A program made the translations under genes and the position numbers. Positions 63,092 through 64,000 of a stretch of 64,000 nt of DNA are shown here, piece by piece (position 1 is the stretch's first letter; every line of letters starts with the position of its first letter). The stretch is from Stakelama flava (GTDB lineage Bacteria; Pseudomonadota; Alphaproteobacteria; Sphingomonadales; Sphingomonadaceae), in assembly GCF_019351405.1 (NCBI RefSeq), contig NZ_JAHWZX010000006.1, forward strand, positions 1 to 64,000, in the 5' to 3' direction. The notes beneath the pieces are model-generated. The model saw nothing but the letters and a program-made list of their open reading frames with translations, was not told the DNA's origin and searched no databases.

Positions 63092-64000
63092 ATGCTTTCC
63101 TTTGCGCGCGATAACTGGCGGTTTACCCGCGACAATGGCCGGTGGATCGGCGGCGGGTTTTTGCTGACGCTGTTTTCGAGCTTCGGGCAGACCTTTTTCA
63201 TCGGGCTGTCGGGCAATGACATTCGCGCTACGTTTCACCTGTCGGGCGGCGCGTTCGGCGGGCTGTATATGCTGGCGACGCTGGGAAGCGCGCTGTCGCT
63301 GCCCTGGCTGGGGCGCACGCTTGACCTGATGCCGGGGTGGAAGGTGGCGCGCTTTGCGCTGCCGATGCTGGCGGCGGCATGTGTTCTGATCGCGCTGGCA
63401 CCCACTATCGTGCTGCTGTGCATCGCGCTCTATCTGCTGCGTCTGTTCGGGCAGGGGATGATGACCGAAATCGCCTATACCGAGGTCGGCCGCTGGTTCG
63501 TTGCCAACCGGGGCAGGGCGATGGCGCTGGTGACGCCGGGAATCATGCTGGGTAACGCCGTATTGCCGGTGGCGTTCGTGCTGCTGCACCAGTCAATCGG
63601 ATGGCATGGCGCATGGCTGGTGTCGGCGGGGCTAATCGTGCTGGTCGGATGGCCGGCAATTCTCGCGCTGATCCGTGTCGAGCGAGTGCCGCATTCGAGC
63701 GAGGCGGGATCGGCGAGTGCGCGCACCGCGCGCGACTGGACGCGCGGGCAGGTGATCCGTGATCCAGTGCTGTATCTGTTGCTGGCGGGTACGTTGGCGC
63801 CGCCGTTCATCGGGACGGTGATCTTTTTTCATCAGGGATATCTGATCGAGCTTCGCGGCTATGACCCGCTCGCTTTTGCCGCGGCGTTTCCTGTGATGGC
63901 GGTGACGACGGTGGTGTTCGGATTCGTGTGCGGGCATCTGGTCGACCGGTTCGGAGCCTTGCGGCTGCTGCCCTTCTTCCTCGCGCCGCTGACAATTGCG
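63092..64000 (+). CDS. MFS transporter, truncated at window end
   Basis: At least 303 residues of a 12-helix MFS carrier, with no stop before the edge. Helix 1 is [20 protein letters not shown], then [20 protein letters not shown] with the motif A Asp following, and [17 protein letters not shown] as the central loop. Substrate is not readable. ATG at 63092 begins [18 protein letters not shown]; no clear ribosome binding site, so another start is possible. The 249-base gap to trmFO holds nothing I recognise. Confidence 0.85.
   Translation, partial: MLSFARDNWRFTRDNGRWIGGGFLLTLFSSFGQTFFIGLSGNDIRATFHLSGGAFGGLYMLATLGSALSLPWLGRTLDLMPGWKVARFALPMLAAACVLIALAPTIVLLCIALYLLRLFGQGMMTEIAYTEVGRWFVANRGRAMALVTPGIMLGNAVLPVAFVLLHQSIGWHGAWLVSAGLIVLVGWPAILALIRVERVPHSSEAGSASARTARDWTRGQVIRDPVLYLLLAGTLAPPFIGTVIFFHQGYLIELRGYDPLAFAAAFPVMAVTTVVFGFVCGHLVDRFGALRLLPFFLAPLTIA

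Noticed and set aside
62843..63589. Upstream extension of the trmFO frame
   Set aside because: Open but low-complexity and overlapping the opposite MFS gene; trmFO homology starts at 62842.
1..64000. CRISPR array, rRNA operon or prophage
   Set aside because: No regularly spaced direct repeats, rRNA sequence or phage structural genes were seen.

Overview
The window is about 64 kb of high-GC chromosome from an alphaproteobacterium, most probably a member of the Sphingomonadales. The support is the combination of a class II DAHP synthase, TrmFO, PopZ-like DUF2497, CheB/CheR-HWE kinase and LOV-HWE-era light/stress signalling genes, an arginine succinyltransferase cluster, KorAB, and several small proteins of a kind usually seen only in sphingomonads. 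Genus assignment is not possible from the sequence alone. Almost all of the window is tightly packed chromosomal housekeeping; the only clearly accessory stretch is the left edge.

Layout. (1) 1-1701: an A/T-richer edge with a possible transposase tail, a coiled-coil/TIR protein and a repeat-bearing gap that abuts the 3' end of a tRNA-Glu gene, which looks like the boundary of an integrated element. (2) 1726-5996: a three-gene tripartite drug-efflux operon (HlyD/EmrA, DHA2/EmrB, NodT). (3) 6366-9282: copper resistance copA-copB behind a CsoR/RcnR-like operator. (4) 9298-12332: a class II DAHP synthase carrying an N-terminal Xre-like helix-turn-helix, divergent from an M1-type peptidase, with paired TTACCC/GGGTAA elements between them. 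(5) 12348-18951: a low-complexity lipoprotein, a 2-hydroxyacid dehydrogenase, cysS, a large autotransporter with its own terminator and an unusual upstream inverted repeat, and a small conserved-looking protein. (6) 19194-24594: a 1476-residue CheB-CheR-PAS-GAF-PAS-HWE kinase-receiver protein overlapping a second CheB. (7) 24631-31110: PfkB kinase, GNAT, tRNA-Cys, a PIMT-like methyltransferase with TolC, PopZ-like protein, and a LOV hybrid histidine kinase. (8) 31178-37570: valS (with a compositionally odd internal patch), SIMPL protein, lipid kinase, hemB, lipoprotein, tRNA-Arg. (9) 37599-44126: terminator, dispersed palindromic repeat, small membrane protein, arginine succinyltransferase operon (M20 hydrolase-astA-astB), DUF481 porin-like protein, rppH, esterase. 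(10) 44185-53558: HDAC-like amidohydrolase, korA-korB, photolyase, SDR, purF, Rho-N-like small protein, hisI with an overlapping lipoprotein. (11) 53091-64000: MerR regulator with an apparently leaderless promoter and an acyl-CoA dehydrogenase, SleB-type hydrolase, cysK with an MFS gene, DUF885 protein, DoxX-like protein, trmFO and a right-truncated MFS gene.

How the genes work together. Three envelope-export systems (EmrAB-NodT, CopAB, TolC) and several lipoproteins serve the outer envelope. Two sensory loci (blue-light LOV kinase; CheBR-HWE kinase) are of the type that feed the alphaproteobacterial general stress response. Amino-acid metabolism is represented by AroA-II, HisI, CysK, AstA/AstB, and one-carbon/RNA maintenance by ValS, CysS, TrmFO, RppH. 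The observations I would follow up first are the HTH-DAHP synthase fusion with its adjacent palindromes, the MerR promoter/operator with a predicted leaderless transcript, the M20 hydrolase in the ast operon, the mosaic patch in valS, and the TIR gene at the tRNA-Glu junction.
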